From assembly GCA_018267135.1 (NCBI GenBank), contig JAFDZA010000011.1:62001-126000 (forward strand): a DNA stretch of 64,000 bases, written 5' to 3'. Each line of letters starts with the position of its first letter. Position 1 is the first letter of the stretch. Both the position numbers and the translations under genes were made by a program. Under the pieces are notes generated by a model, which was not told the DNA's origin, ran no database searches, and was given only the letters and a program-made list of their open reading frames with translations. The DNA comes from Bacteroidota bacterium (lineage in GTDB: Bacteria > Bacteroidota > Bacteroidia > Cytophagales > Cyclobacteriaceae). Of this stretch, positions 7,888-16,403 are shown piece by piece.

Positions 7888-10311
7888 ATGAATCGATTTT
7901 TTTTATTTGTTTTTTCTGTTTTAGCCACCCAATTTATTGCGGCACAAAATAAAAAATTAGCGTGGGCAGACAGCCTTCTGTTGAAAATGACTGTTGAAGA
8001 AAAAGTAGGGCAATTGATTTCGGTTCCGATTTCGTCAACACAAACGACTAAAGAAACACAAACTCTCCGGCTTTTAGTAAAAGAAAATGCCATTGGCAAA
8101 ATGGTGGTTATCCACAGCAGCCCGGTGGTTCAGGTAAATTGGGCGAACGAGGTTCAGACGCTCGCTAAAATCCCGATTCTGTTTGGAGGGCATTTTTTAA
8201 CTGACTTAACCGGAGTTTTTGATAGCACATTTCAATTTTACAACTCAACGGTGTTGCGTTCGGTTGCCAACGATACTCTGCTGGCAAAAATAAATTCTGA
8301 AAAGTGGCGGCAATTAAATCTTCTGGGCATTTATGATACAACCAGCCGGGTTATGGCTGCTCTGGATCCAACTTTTCTTCAAGACAAGAAAACCAGAGAA
8401 CAGAAGTTGCTATTTCTCTTAACTAAAAAAGATTTTATCTCTCTTCCCATGCCCGATATTGAGCCCTTTATAAAAACGTCTGCTAAAATCATACAGAAGA
8501 ATAACTCTCTCAAAACTCTGCTCGACAGCGCTGTAAAAAAAGTACTAACAAAAAAACAGAATGCCCAACTTCACCACCTTACGTCACTTCAAAAAGATAA
8601 TTTGATAAAGAGGTTACACCCTCCACAAGCAGAGTGGCTAAAAGAGCAACTGGCCTGGGATTTGGTAAAAGTAAAAGCCGATACGAACCACATCATTCCA
8701 ATAAAGAAAATGGATAACCTGGCTTTTGCTTCGGTCAGTATTGGCCAGCGAAGCCAAAATGAATTGACACACTACCTTAGCAAGTATGCCAACTTCAGCC
8801 ATTTTTCCATTCAGTCGCTAGCTGATACGGCTGGACTATTGCAGAAAGTAACTAAAAAAACGCTGGTCGTAGCGTTATTTTTAAAAAAACTGGGAGAAGA
8901 ACCAGCTATCCAAAAAATGATTCAACAATGGAGCAGCAAAAACTCAATTATTATTTGCCGGTTTTACAAAACAGATCAATCCAATGATTCTCTCCCGACT
9001 TTAAATTGTTATGATAACAGCGAAGGGTTGGCAAAGGTTGCGGCCGAAAAAATCTTTGGAGCCCGCACATTAAACCGATTTACCTACACCCGGCCGGAAG
9101 CAGCTTCAATGGATAGTGAAGTTCTAAATGAAATAGAATCCATCGCCCAAGAGGCCATTTCTACCGGTGCCACACCCGGTTGCCATGTTCTTATTGCCCG
9201 CCACAGTAAAGTGGTTTATGAAAAATCGTTTGGCACATTAGAGTACAATAAAAAAAGCCCCATAACAGACGAAATAATTTTTGATTTGGCTTCGGTAACT
9301 AAAGTGTCGGCCACGTTGCAGGCTGTTATGTATCTCTACGAAAAAGGGATGATTGATATTAATAAAAAGGCTTCGTTGTATTTGCCGGAACTAAAAGGTT
9401 CTAATAAAGAAGACATGATCATTAAAGATATTCTTACACACCAGGCCGGGCTGTGGCCGTATTTGCCATTTTGGACAGAAACGGTTAAAGACTCATCCAT
9501 TTTCAAAAAATATTATAGCCGTCAGTTCAGCTACGAATTTCCTTACCCGGTTGCCCAAAACTTATACGCCTCAAAATCCATGAAAGATTCGTTGTGGCGA
9601 TGGATTATTAAATCTAAAATACGCGACAAGCCATCGCGCTCGGTGTACGATTACAAGTACAGCGACATGGGGTTTTACATCATGCAACACCTGGCAGAAA
9701 GATTATTGAAAACACCTTTAGAAGATTTTCTCCAAAAAAATATCTACCAACCCATCGGGGCTTATACCACCGGCTATTTACCCTTACGAAAATTTTCATC
9801 GGGGCGAATTGCTCCTACCGAAAAAGATACCCTCTTTAGAAAAAGTTTGCTAGTAGGCTATGTGCACGATCAGGGTGCGGCCATGCATGGTGGCATTGCC
9901 GGCCATGCCGGCCTGTTTAGTTCGGCCAATGATCTGGCCAAGCTCGGGCAATTGTGGCTGAACAAAGGAAGTTATGGCGGAGTGCAAGTATTTAAGCCCG
10001 AAACAATTGATTTTTTTACCACCAAACAATATGAAGACAGCAGGCGAGGCCTTGGCTGGGATAAGCCTGTACTGAACGACTGGAACGGCCCCACTTCCTA
10101 CTACGCTTCGGCTAAAACGTTTGGGCACACCGGTTTTACCGGTACTTGTATTTGGGTTGATCCTGAGTTTGACCTTGTGTATGTTTTTCTTTCTAACCGG
10201 GTAAACCCCAACATGAATAATAATAAACTGCTGAACGAAAACATACGCCCCCGTATTCAGGATGTGATCTACCAATCTATTTTTAATTATTGCAGCCGTG
10301 AAACTAATTAG
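7888..10311 (+). CDS. Degenerate GH3 domain fused to a serine hydrolase (beta-lactamase/PBP-like)
   Basis: This encodes 807 residues with signal peptide MNRFFLFVFSVLATQFIAA. Residues 25-125 resemble the start of a NagZ-like GH3 barrel (LLLKMTVEEKVGQLISVPIS, IGKMVVI, VNWANEVQTLAKIPILFGG). The expected DGE segment is replaced, and the KHFPGHGDT catalytic loop is missing together with the middle of the barrel. The end of the barrel is recognisable near DFISLPMPDIEPF. Residues 420-805 are a full serine hydrolase: SVTK (Ser469, Lys472), YSD (591-593) and HTG (747-749). Bacteroidota fusions of this type are usually close to 1000 residues with an intact GH3 site. The glycosidase half is probably inactive, the serine hydrolase active. 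The location is periplasmic, and a cell-wall role is inferred. Confidence 0.82.
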   Translation: MNRFFLFVFSVLATQFIAAQNKKLAWADSLLLKMTVEEKVGQLISVPISSTQTTKETQTLRLLVKENAIGKMVVIHSSPVVQVNWANEVQTLAKIPILFGGHFLTDLTGVFDSTFQFYNSTVLRSVANDTLLAKINSEKWRQLNLLGIYDTTSRVMAALDPTFLQDKKTREQKLLFLLTKKDFISLPMPDIEPFIKTSAKIIQKNNSLKTLLDSAVKKVLTKKQNAQLHHLTSLQKDNLIKRLHPPQAEWLKEQLAWDLVKVKADTNHIIPIKKMDNLAFASVSIGQRSQNELTHYLSKYANFSHFSIQSLADTAGLLQKVTKKTLVVALFLKKLGEEPAIQKMIQQWSSKNSIIICRFYKTDQSNDSLPTLNCYDNSEGLAKVAAEKIFGARTLNRFTYTRPEAASMDSEVLNEIESIAQEAISTGATPGCHVLIARHSKVVYEKSFGTLEYNKKSPITDEIIFDLASVTKVSATLQAVMYLYEKGMIDINKKASLYLPELKGSNKEDMIIKDILTHQAGLWPYLPFWTETVKDSSIFKKYYSRQFSYEFPYPVAQNLYASKSMKDSLWRWIIKSKIRDKPSRSVYDYKYSDMGFYIMQHLAERLLKTPLEDFLQKNIYQPIGAYTTGYLPLRKFSSGRIAPTEKDTLFRKSLLVGYVHDQGAAMHGGIAGHAGLFSSANDLAKLGQLWLNKGSYGGVQVFKPETIDFFTTKQYEDSRRGLGWDKPVLNDWNGPTSYYASAKTFGHTGFTGTCIWVDPEFDLVYVFLSNRVNPNMNNNKLLNENIRPRIQDVIYQSIFNYCSRETN

Positions 10312-10338
10312 GCCAAAAAATAGTTTACCCATTGTAAA

Positions 10339-11499
10339 ATGGATCTTTTGAAAAAAATCAACATAGGTATTGTGTGTTACCCCACCTTTGGCGGAAGTGG
10401 TGTAGTAGCTACCGAATTAGGCAAGGCATTGGCCAAAGAGGGGCACAAAGTACACTTCATCACCTACAACCAACCCAGCCGTCTCGATTTTCTGAATGAA
10501 AATTTATTCTATCACGAAGTTGAGTTCCGGTCGTATCCGTTATTTGAATACCCACCCTACGAACTAGCTCTGGCCAGCAAAATGGTGAGTGTGGTAAAAA
10601 ATGAAAAACTGGATTTGCTACATGTACATTATGCTATTCCCCACGCCTCGGCCGCTTACATGGCCAAACAGATTTTAAAGAGCCAGGGTATATATATCCC
10701 GGTGGTTACCACCCTGCACGGAACCGACATTACGCTGGTGGGCCGCGATGCTTCGTACGAACCCGTGGTTACATTCAGCATCAACCAATCAGATGGGGTT
10801 ACTTCGGTTTCGCGCGATTTAAAAAAAGAAACGTATGAATTTTTCGATATTCAAAAACACATCGAAGTCATTCCTAATTTTATTGATTTAGAGAAGTTTA
10901 AAAAGCAAAAAAAGGATCATTTTAAAAAAGCGATTTGCCCGAATGGGGAAATGCTGATTGTGCACACTTCTAACTTTCGCAAAGTAAAACGGGTAGATGA
11001 TGTCATCTATATTTTTGGCAATCTCCACAAAGAAATTCCATCTAAGCTGTTGATGATTGGCGATGGCCCTGAGCGCAACATGGTTGAGCAACTAAGCCGC
11101 GAAATGGGCATTAGCGATGATGTGCGTTTTCTGGGTAAACTGGAAGCTGTGGAAGAAGTGCTTTCGGTGGCTGATTTGTTTTTGATGCCCTCAGAAAAAG
11201 AAAGTTTTGGGTTGGCCGCCCTGGAAGCCATGGCCTGCGAAGTACCCGTAGTCAGTACCAACACCGGAGGGTTGCCCGAACTTCAGGTACAAGGCGTAAC
11301 CGGATTTATGAGCAATGTAGGCGATGTGGAAGATATGACTCGAAAAGCTCTGTTTATTTTAGATAAAAATAATTTACCCGCATTTAAGATAAATGCCTTA
11401 AAGCGGGCGCAAGAGTTTGATATTACGAACATTCTGCCGCGTTATGAAACCTACTACCAACAGATACTTGAGCTCTCGGCCCAACACACAACGACCTAA
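10339..11499 (+). CDS. bshA: N-acetyl-alpha-D-glucosaminyl L-malate synthase BshA (bacillithiol synthesis)
   Basis: A 386-residue GT4 glycosyltransferase. The BshA N-terminus is clear: IGIVCYPTFGGSGVVATELG, followed by HVHYAIPHASAAYMAKQIL and TTLHGTDITLVG. The C-terminal donor domain has the GT4 signature EKESFGLAALEAMACEVPVV, including the EX7E glutamates that bind the nucleotide sugar. BshA joins UDP-GlcNAc and L-malate in the first step of bacillithiol formation. bshB and bshC are not in the window. A bacilliredoxin-like gene 20 kb away (31054) fits use of bacillithiol. It lies 27 bp downstream of the GH3-serine hydrolase gene. Confidence 0.95.
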   Translation: MDLLKKINIGIVCYPTFGGSGVVATELGKALAKEGHKVHFITYNQPSRLDFLNENLFYHEVEFRSYPLFEYPPYELALASKMVSVVKNEKLDLLHVHYAIPHASAAYMAKQILKSQGIYIPVVTTLHGTDITLVGRDASYEPVVTFSINQSDGVTSVSRDLKKETYEFFDIQKHIEVIPNFIDLEKFKKQKKDHFKKAICPNGEMLIVHTSNFRKVKRVDDVIYIFGNLHKEIPSKLLMIGDGPERNMVEQLSREMGISDDVRFLGKLEAVEEVLSVADLFLMPSEKESFGLAALEAMACEVPVVSTNTGGLPELQVQGVTGFMSNVGDVEDMTRKALFILDKNNLPAFKINALKRAQEFDITNILPRYETYYQQILELSAQHTTT

Positions 11500-11560
11500 T
11501 TTTGGTTGTGTATTTTTTTTCTGACTGTTAAATTTGAATCGAGCATTGAGGATTGGTGAT

Positions 11561-12172
11561 ATGGAATTAAAAATTAAACCGCAGACTAAAGGGAGTAAGC
11601 GTCTTTTTAAAAACCCGGTGTTAGAGAAGTTGTCGCATACGCACATAGCCGTTCCATTAATTGTTTTTTTTGTTTATAGCGTGGGGTTATTGTATTGGAG
11701 CGCCACCCACACCCGTCTTTCCTGGCTAGTTACCGCAGGCATGTTTTTATTGGGGCTGATTGCCTTTACCTGGGTGGAGTATATTGTTCATCGCTATTTA
11801 TTCCACATGGATACCCATACCGAAAAACGGGCCAAGATGCAGTACACTATGCACGGGGTGCACCACGAATACCCTAAAGATAAATCGCGGTTGGCTATGC
11901 CGCCTCTGCTCAGCATTACATTATCTACTTTATTGCTTTTAGGATTCCGATTAATCCTAGGCGATTTGGTATTTTCTTTTTTGCCCGGGTTTTTAGTAGG
12001 GTATGCACTCTATCTGGCAGTGCACTATATGGTACATGCTTACCCGCCACCTAAAAATTTTCTGAAAATACTCTGGATTAACCACAGCATTCACCATTAC
12101 AAAGACGGAGAAGTAGTTTTTGGCGTGTCTTCCCCACTTTGGGACTACGTGTATGGCACCATGACCAAATAA
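11561..12172 (+). CDS. Fatty acid 2-hydroxylase-like membrane di-iron enzyme (FA2H/Scs7 type)
   Basis: This encodes 203 residues from ATG 11561; the TTG at 11534 is a less likely start. It is a fatty-acid-hydroxylase-family protein with the full histidine set: EYIVHRYLFHMD, MHGVHHEYPKDKSRL, AVHYMVHAY and NHSIHH followed by FGVSSPLWDYVYGT. From memory the spacing and flanking residues match the catalytic half of eukaryotic FA2H/Scs7 closely (EYxxHRxLFHM, MHGxHH, SRLxxPP, LWDY). FA2H hydroxylates position 2 of the N-acyl chain of ceramides. The cytochrome b5 domain of FA2H is absent. Four hydrophobic segments are visible. A ceramide-type substrate is inferred, supported by the desaturase at 24746. 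Carotenoid hydroxylase is the main alternative. Confidence 0.78.
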   Translation: MELKIKPQTKGSKRLFKNPVLEKLSHTHIAVPLIVFFVYSVGLLYWSATHTRLSWLVTAGMFLLGLIAFTWVEYIVHRYLFHMDTHTEKRAKMQYTMHGVHHEYPKDKSRLAMPPLLSITLSTLLLLGFRLILGDLVFSFLPGFLVGYALYLAVHYMVHAYPPPKNFLKILWINHSIHHYKDGEVVFGVSSPLWDYVYGTMTK

Positions 12173-12174
12173 AA

Positions 12175-12203
12175 AAGAGCCGGCCTTTTAAGGCGCGGCT
12201 CTT
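12175..12203. terminator. Intrinsic terminator hairpin, probably bidirectional
   Basis: An 8-bp outer stem (AAGAGCCG pairs with CGGCTCTT) continues into GCCT/AGGC with one bulged G. It sits 2 bp after the stop of the hydroxylase gene. A-rich sequence precedes it, which gives a U tract for minus-strand transcripts arriving from the convergent gene at 12281. The plus-strand T tract is weak. Confidence 0.6.
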
Positions 12204-12280
12204 CGATCAAAACCAACCACACACATCAACCTATATAGCAGAGGCAACCGGTGGTACGGTTACAATTTGTATTAGAAAAA

Positions 12281-12592
12281 TCAGTTTTTGGTAAACTGAA
12301 ATTCTTCTGTGCGCTCTCCTTTGGAGACGCGAATGGTATAAGTGCCGGGTCTTACATCGCGGAAGTTGATCATCATCTTGTGTTTGGTCAGAGTTTGGCA
12401 CATAATACAATCTCCATTCACGGCTAATATTTCTACTTGTGCCCGCATCCATACCTTGTCGGCTTTAAACCCGAAAAGATTTTTCTCTTTCGTAGAAAGA
12501 ACCTGCACCGAGTGGCCGGAATCTACCGCAAAGACAGCAACCGAGGCAGTAAATAGGCTTAAACAAATGGTAATGGCTCCTATTATTTTCAT
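12281..12592 (-). CDS. Small exported protein of unknown function with a CxxC motif
   Basis: A 103-residue protein with signal peptide MKIIGAITICLSLFTASVAVFA. The mature part is short and beta-rich, with NGDCIMCQTLTKHKMM (CxxC) and a C-terminal segment RPGTYTIRVSKGERTEEF that resembles the last strands of a secretion-associated Ig-like or T9SS-like module. I do not recognise a family. It is convergent with the hydroxylase gene and shares its terminator. Confidence 0.6.
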   Translation of the reverse strand: MKIIGAITICLSLFTASVAVFAVDSGHSVQVLSTKEKNLFGFKADKVWMRAQVEILAVNGDCIMCQTLTKHKMMINFRDVRPGTYTIRVSKGERTEEFQFTKN

Positions 12593-12710
12593 ACAATATT
12601 TTTTTAAGAGACATAGGCCAACAATGTGCCAAACCCATAACTTATGTTTTTTAAGCTAATTTTAGATGCTGGCCACAAAAAACTATCTCAAAATGGGAAT
12701 CTAATTCTCT

Positions 12711-13091
12711 TCAGAGCAACTCAATGGTGGGGTTCCAAAATTTTTTCGCGAAGTCAACTACCTGGTCGTTTTTCACTTTTACACCTTCCATTTCCAGCAA
12801 GCGCTGCATAGTAGCAGGAGTTTTAAAATGATGCTTCCCGGTAAGAAGCCCCCGGCTGTTCACTACCCGATGGGCCGGAATATTTTGGCCGGAAGGTAGG
12901 GCATTCATAGCCCAGCCTACCATACGCGCACTCATTTTTGTGCCGAGGTATTGAGCAATAGCACCATAGCTCGTTATTCGCCCTTTAGGAATAAGCCGGG
13001 CTACGGCATGCACATCTTCAAAAAAATTTAGGTGTTTAGTTTTTTCCGTTGAAAGGGTCTTTTTTTCTTTTGCTGATTTCCGTTTCGTCAT
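12711..13091 (-). CDS. Alkyltransferase-like (MGMT-family) DNA-binding protein
   Basis: A 126-residue protein matching the C-terminal DNA-binding domain of O6-methylguanine methyltransferases: FFEDVHAVARLIPKGRITSYGAIAQYLG, then ARMVGWAMNALPSG and GLLTGKHHF. The alkyl-acceptor motif PCHR is NIPAHRVV here, with Ala in place of the reactive Cys. That makes it an alkyltransferase-like protein, which binds O6-alkylguanine and hands it to nucleotide excision repair rather than repairing it directly. The N-terminal 22 residues are Lys-rich. It is divergent from the gene at 13155 with 63 bp between. Confidence 0.9.
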   Translation of the reverse strand: MTKRKSAKEKKTLSTEKTKHLNFFEDVHAVARLIPKGRITSYGAIAQYLGTKMSARMVGWAMNALPSGQNIPAHRVVNSRGLLTGKHHFKTPATMQRLLEMEGVKVKNDQVVDFAKKFWNPTIELL

Positions 13092-13103
13092 AAAGAAGTT
13101 TCA

Positions 13104-13128
13104 AAAAATACTTAAACTCTTACCTTTG
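13104..13128 (+). promoter_or_regulatory. Bacteroidota-type promoter
   Basis: TACCTTTG at 13121-13128 is an exact match to the Bacteroidota -7 element TAnnTTTG. A TTTC about 18 bp upstream approximates the -33 TTTG. The ATG of the downstream gene is 27 bp beyond, leaving a short leader. Confidence 0.45.
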
Positions 13129-13154
13129 CCAATTCAAATTTATAAGCCGGCATC

Positions 13155-14681
13155 ATGAAAGTTAAGATTACATTTATTTTTTTTATTTTCTTAGCTAAGC
13201 TGACGTATGGTCAGCAACTGATCTTTCCTACGGCCGAAAACTGGAACAGCGTGAAGGAAGGACAAACACTTTCCTTTCAGGTAAAAACAAATGACCCGGT
13301 CAATCCTCGGTTTTCTATTCAGGGAAACAACGGGCTTACTATTCAGTTTGATACGCTCGGGAATTTTTCATGGACACCCTCCTACGAATTGGTAGATCGG
13401 TTAGAGAAGCAAAAAGAAATTAATTTGATATTTCAGGCAGAATGGAAAGACGGCCGCAAAGTAAATGCCCCGATTACAATTATTGCTTTGCATCAAAACC
13501 GCCCACCGGAAGTAAATGAGTTACCCATATTTTATGTAAAACAATCGGCCTCGAACCGGTACCAGATACCGTCTGATTATGTGCACGATCCGGATGGCGA
13601 TCCATTGGTATTTAAAATTTCACCGGCTCAGTTGCCCGAGGGGATGACGATCTCATCTTCCGGAGTTATTTCATGGACCCCCTCGCGCAACCAATTCATC
13701 GGCCTTAAAAATAATCCGCTTACAGTAGAATTTACCGTGCAAGATCAACCTGAAAAAGCAGAGGCGGTAGGCAAACTGAAAGTGATGGCTACCCAACAAG
13801 ATTTGCCGCCCGAGTTGTTGCTGGTGCCGGGCGATTCGGTATTTACCATCAAAGAAAATGAACGTATCAATTTTAAAATTTATATATCAGACCCGAATGG
13901 CGATGAAGATATTATGACAGCCGGTTTTATTTCATCAGATGAACGTGTTCCCAAAACAAGCCTTAAAGAAAATACCAACGTACAATATGAGTTTACTTGG
14001 TCGCCCGGCTATTTGTTTACCGATGACTCAGAAAAAACCAAAACGGTAGAACTTGTTTTTTTTGCACTGGATAAGTCGAACAACCGGGTGCAGCGAAAAG
14101 TGAAAGTGAAAGTGAATGACACCGAAAATTTAGAAGAGAAAGACAAATTCCTTTACTTGAAATACCGGGCTACGCTTGTGCAGGCCAAGGCACTGATAGA
14201 ACAACTTAATGAAAAACATAAATTGCTGGAGCGTGCCTACCACCAGGCTAAGAAAGGAAAAAAGAACCGTTCTATTTTTGGGGCTTCTATTGGAGCGAGT
14301 ACGGCTATTTCATCTGCCTTGGTTACTAACCCTTCCGCGATTAAGCCAATTACAGTGATTGGCGGATCTACTACGGCCACCATCGGAACACTGGAAGCCG
14401 CAGAAGTGATGGGTAAATCCAAAAATGATATATTAGAGTTGCTCAAAACCGAAACCGAAATCAGAAACCAACTGCAGTTGGAAGGCGAAATTTTTGCCCG
14501 GAAATACGCCCTGAAATCCAACCGCAGATCAGTAGAATTTGATAACGACCGCGATAAGTTTGTGCCCATCATCAACCATCAGAAACTGGCCACGCTCGAG
14601 TTAGATGCTTCGTATTCGCTCAACGCTAAGTACAGCAACAAAGAAATTAAAAAAACATTTTCTGATTTTAGCGAAGAGTAA
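13155..14681 (+). CDS. Exported protein with Ig/cadherin-like repeats and a coiled-coil C-terminus
   Basis: A 508-residue protein with signal peptide MKVKITFIFFIFLAKLTYG. Three putative-Ig (He_PIG-type) domains occupy about residues 20-330. Each shows the pattern seen in DPDGDPLVFKISPAQLPEGM followed by GVISWTPS; earlier and later copies read GNFSWTPSYE and FTWSPGYLF. DPDGDP and DPNGDED are calcium-binding-like turns. After about residue 335 there is a helical Lys/Glu-rich stretch, then an Ala/Gly/Thr-rich hydrophobic segment (SIGASTAISSALVTNPSA) and another charged helical tail. Function unknown; surface adhesion or periplasmic structure is possible. Its last 14 bp overlap the convergent MBL gene. 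Confidence 0.75.
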   Translation: MKVKITFIFFIFLAKLTYGQQLIFPTAENWNSVKEGQTLSFQVKTNDPVNPRFSIQGNNGLTIQFDTLGNFSWTPSYELVDRLEKQKEINLIFQAEWKDGRKVNAPITIIALHQNRPPEVNELPIFYVKQSASNRYQIPSDYVHDPDGDPLVFKISPAQLPEGMTISSSGVISWTPSRNQFIGLKNNPLTVEFTVQDQPEKAEAVGKLKVMATQQDLPPELLLVPGDSVFTIKENERINFKIYISDPNGDEDIMTAGFISSDERVPKTSLKENTNVQYEFTWSPGYLFTDDSEKTKTVELVFFALDKSNNRVQRKVKVKVNDTENLEEKDKFLYLKYRATLVQAKALIEQLNEKHKLLERAYHQAKKGKKNRSIFGASIGASTAISSALVTNPSAIKPITVIGGSTTATIGTLEAAEVMGKSKNDILELLKTETEIRNQLQLEGEIFARKYALKSNRRSVEFDNDRDKFVPIINHQKLATLELDASYSLNAKYSNKEIKKTFSDFSEE

Positions 14682-15762
14682 TTTCACTCCACCAGATTTT
14701 GTGCGGGTAAACTGAGTTGATTATAACAGCTTCACCAAGCTGAGGTGTAGTAACAAATAAACCGCTTTCGCTGGCTTTTTTTGTTACCCGTATAATAGGT
14801 TCATTCCACGGATGAGCTGATAATTCAAATTTTGCCCAGTGTACAGGCAGTAGCACCTTGGCGCGTAAATCTTCAGCTGCCTGCACGGTTTGCTCGGGCA
14901 TCATGTGGATGTAGGGCCAATTGTTTCCGTATTGACCACATTCTAAAATAGCCAGATCAAAAGGGCCAGATCGTTCGCCTATTTCTTTAAAGTGACTACC
15001 ATAGCCTGAATCGCCTCCGAGAAATAACCGATAGCCATGCCATTGCAAGATAAAAGCACTCCACAGCGTTTGGCCTCGTTTAAATGTACGTCCTGAAAAA
15101 TGCCGGGCCGGAGCGGCTGTTAAAACAATATCATCCCGGTATATTGTAGTCTCATGCCAATCTAATTCGGTTATTTTTTCTGGAGGAACTCCCCAATGCT
15201 CCAGATGCGATCCCACCCCAAGCGAAGTGCAAAACTGGCCGGTGGTAGAAGCCAGTTGCCTAATGCTTTCATAATGCAGATGATCATAATGGTCGTGGGT
15301 AATGACCACCAAATCTATCGGGGGTAGATCATTGAGAGAATATACATCGGATCCGGCAAAGGGCTTTCCAAAAAATGAAACCGGAGAAGCGTTTCCTTGT
15401 ATGACCGGATCAATTAGAATACGATACCCATTAAGCAGAATCAGGTAAGAAGAATGTCCGAACCAAATAACTACCGGATTTTTTGAGAGATCGTTTTTAA
15501 AATCAAATTGTACAGAAGGCAAAGGCAGAGGCGGTTTGGTGGAAGCCGGCTTAGAAAACAGTTGCCTCACCATTTTGCTAAAACTTCCCGGCAGAAGAAC
15601 GGGAGATTCAGTTATGTTTTGAAAGGAGCCATTTTTAAAATTAGGCGATCGGTTGATTCGGTCTTTTCGTTGGCCGGCCGGTTTTCTTCCAAATTTTTTT
15701 TGTTGAAAAAAGGTGGCCACACCAACGGCTATCAGCATCAAAATGAAAACCAGGAGAAGCAT
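14668..15762 (-). CDS. MBL-fold metallo-hydrolase, NAPE-PLD-like
   Basis: A 364-residue protein with one N-terminal membrane segment (MLLLVFILMLIAVGVATFF). The metallo-beta-lactamase fold follows: VIWFGHSSYLILLNGYRILIDP, the HxHxDH motif in VITHDHYDHLHYESI (about residue 180), PARHFSG, FLGGDSGYGSHF and PVHWAKFELS. This set matches the UlaG/NAPE-PLD branch, whose members hydrolyse phosphodiesters or lactones. NAPE-PLD itself releases N-acylethanolamines from phospholipids; whether this protein does so is inference. It is convergent with, and overlaps by 14 bp, the Ig-like repeat gene. Confidence 0.85.
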   Translation of the reverse strand: MLLLVFILMLIAVGVATFFQQKKFGRKPAGQRKDRINRSPNFKNGSFQNITESPVLLPGSFSKMVRQLFSKPASTKPPLPLPSVQFDFKNDLSKNPVVIWFGHSSYLILLNGYRILIDPVIQGNASPVSFFGKPFAGSDVYSLNDLPPIDLVVITHDHYDHLHYESIRQLASTTGQFCTSLGVGSHLEHWGVPPEKITELDWHETTIYRDDIVLTAAPARHFSGRTFKRGQTLWSAFILQWHGYRLFLGGDSGYGSHFKEIGERSGPFDLAILECGQYGNNWPYIHMMPEQTVQAAEDLRAKVLLPVHWAKFELSAHPWNEPIIRVTKKASESGLFVTTPQLGEAVIINSVYPHKIWWSEITLR

Positions 15763-15944
15763 TGTAAAGTCTTTATAAGTCTATTCTTTTAGCGATTGAC
15801 AGTTTTTGCGGGTGAGCAGAAGTATACAGATAGAGCCATCAGAGCAAATTTATTACTAAAGATTAATAACAACACAAAAATTCAATTACTTTCACTGGCT
15901 GCACTTTTGCTAAACCGTGTTAGTGAAAATCCTTTTTTGTTTGA

Positions 15945-16400
15945 TTACAAATTTTCAATCACAAACTGTTTGCAGTACTCCTTTACAAGTTGTCTCACGT
16001 TACGAAACTGTTGCAAAATTTCTTCCTCTGTCCCTGTTGCTTTGGCTGGATCGGGAAAATTGTAATGAAATTTTTTTGCTTTGGTAGAAAAGAACGGACA
16101 GCGTTCTTTGGCATTGTCGCAAACGGTAATTACAAATTCAAAATCAATGTCCTTGTATTCGTCAATATTATTTGAGGTGTGTTTTGAAATGTCTATTCCA
16201 TCTTCTTGCATTGTGGCAACGGCTCTTGGGTTTACGCCATGTGTTTCAATACCTGCACTGTAAATTTCTGCTTTGTCGTTTGCAAAGTAACGCAAGTAAC
16301 CTTCTGCCATTTGGCTTCTGCAACTATTGCCTGTACAAAGCACTAATATTTTTTTACTCACGGTATCTTTTATTTGTGTTTGCTTCGGGCAATGTGTCAT
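15945..16400 (-). CDS. arsC: Arsenate reductase, thioredoxin-coupled LMW-phosphatase type
   Basis: A 151-residue protein. The phosphatase-like P-loop is VLCTGNSCRSQMAEGY near residue 21, containing the catalytic Cys and Arg. The redox relay pair of the thioredoxin-type ArsC is present in VITVCDNAKERCPFF. PDPAKATG supplies the general-acid Asp. It reduces As(V) to As(III) using thioredoxin. The gene begins 3 bp after the stop of a small overlooked ORF and is the last gene of the ars cluster. No arsenite efflux gene (ACR3 or ArsB) follows in the window; the next 182 bp hold nothing I can recognise. Confidence 0.94.
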   Translation of the reverse strand: MTHCPKQTQIKDTVSKKILVLCTGNSCRSQMAEGYLRYFANDKAEIYSAGIETHGVNPRAVATMQEDGIDISKHTSNNIDEYKDIDFEFVITVCDNAKERCPFFSTKAKKFHYNFPDPAKATGTEEEILQQFRNVRQLVKEYCKQFVIENL

Positions 16401-16403
16401 AAG

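Noticed and set aside
15784..15944. Possible remnant of an ACR3/ArsB efflux gene after arsC
   Set aside because: No membrane-protein-like frame in either direction; only AT-rich sequence and short frames.
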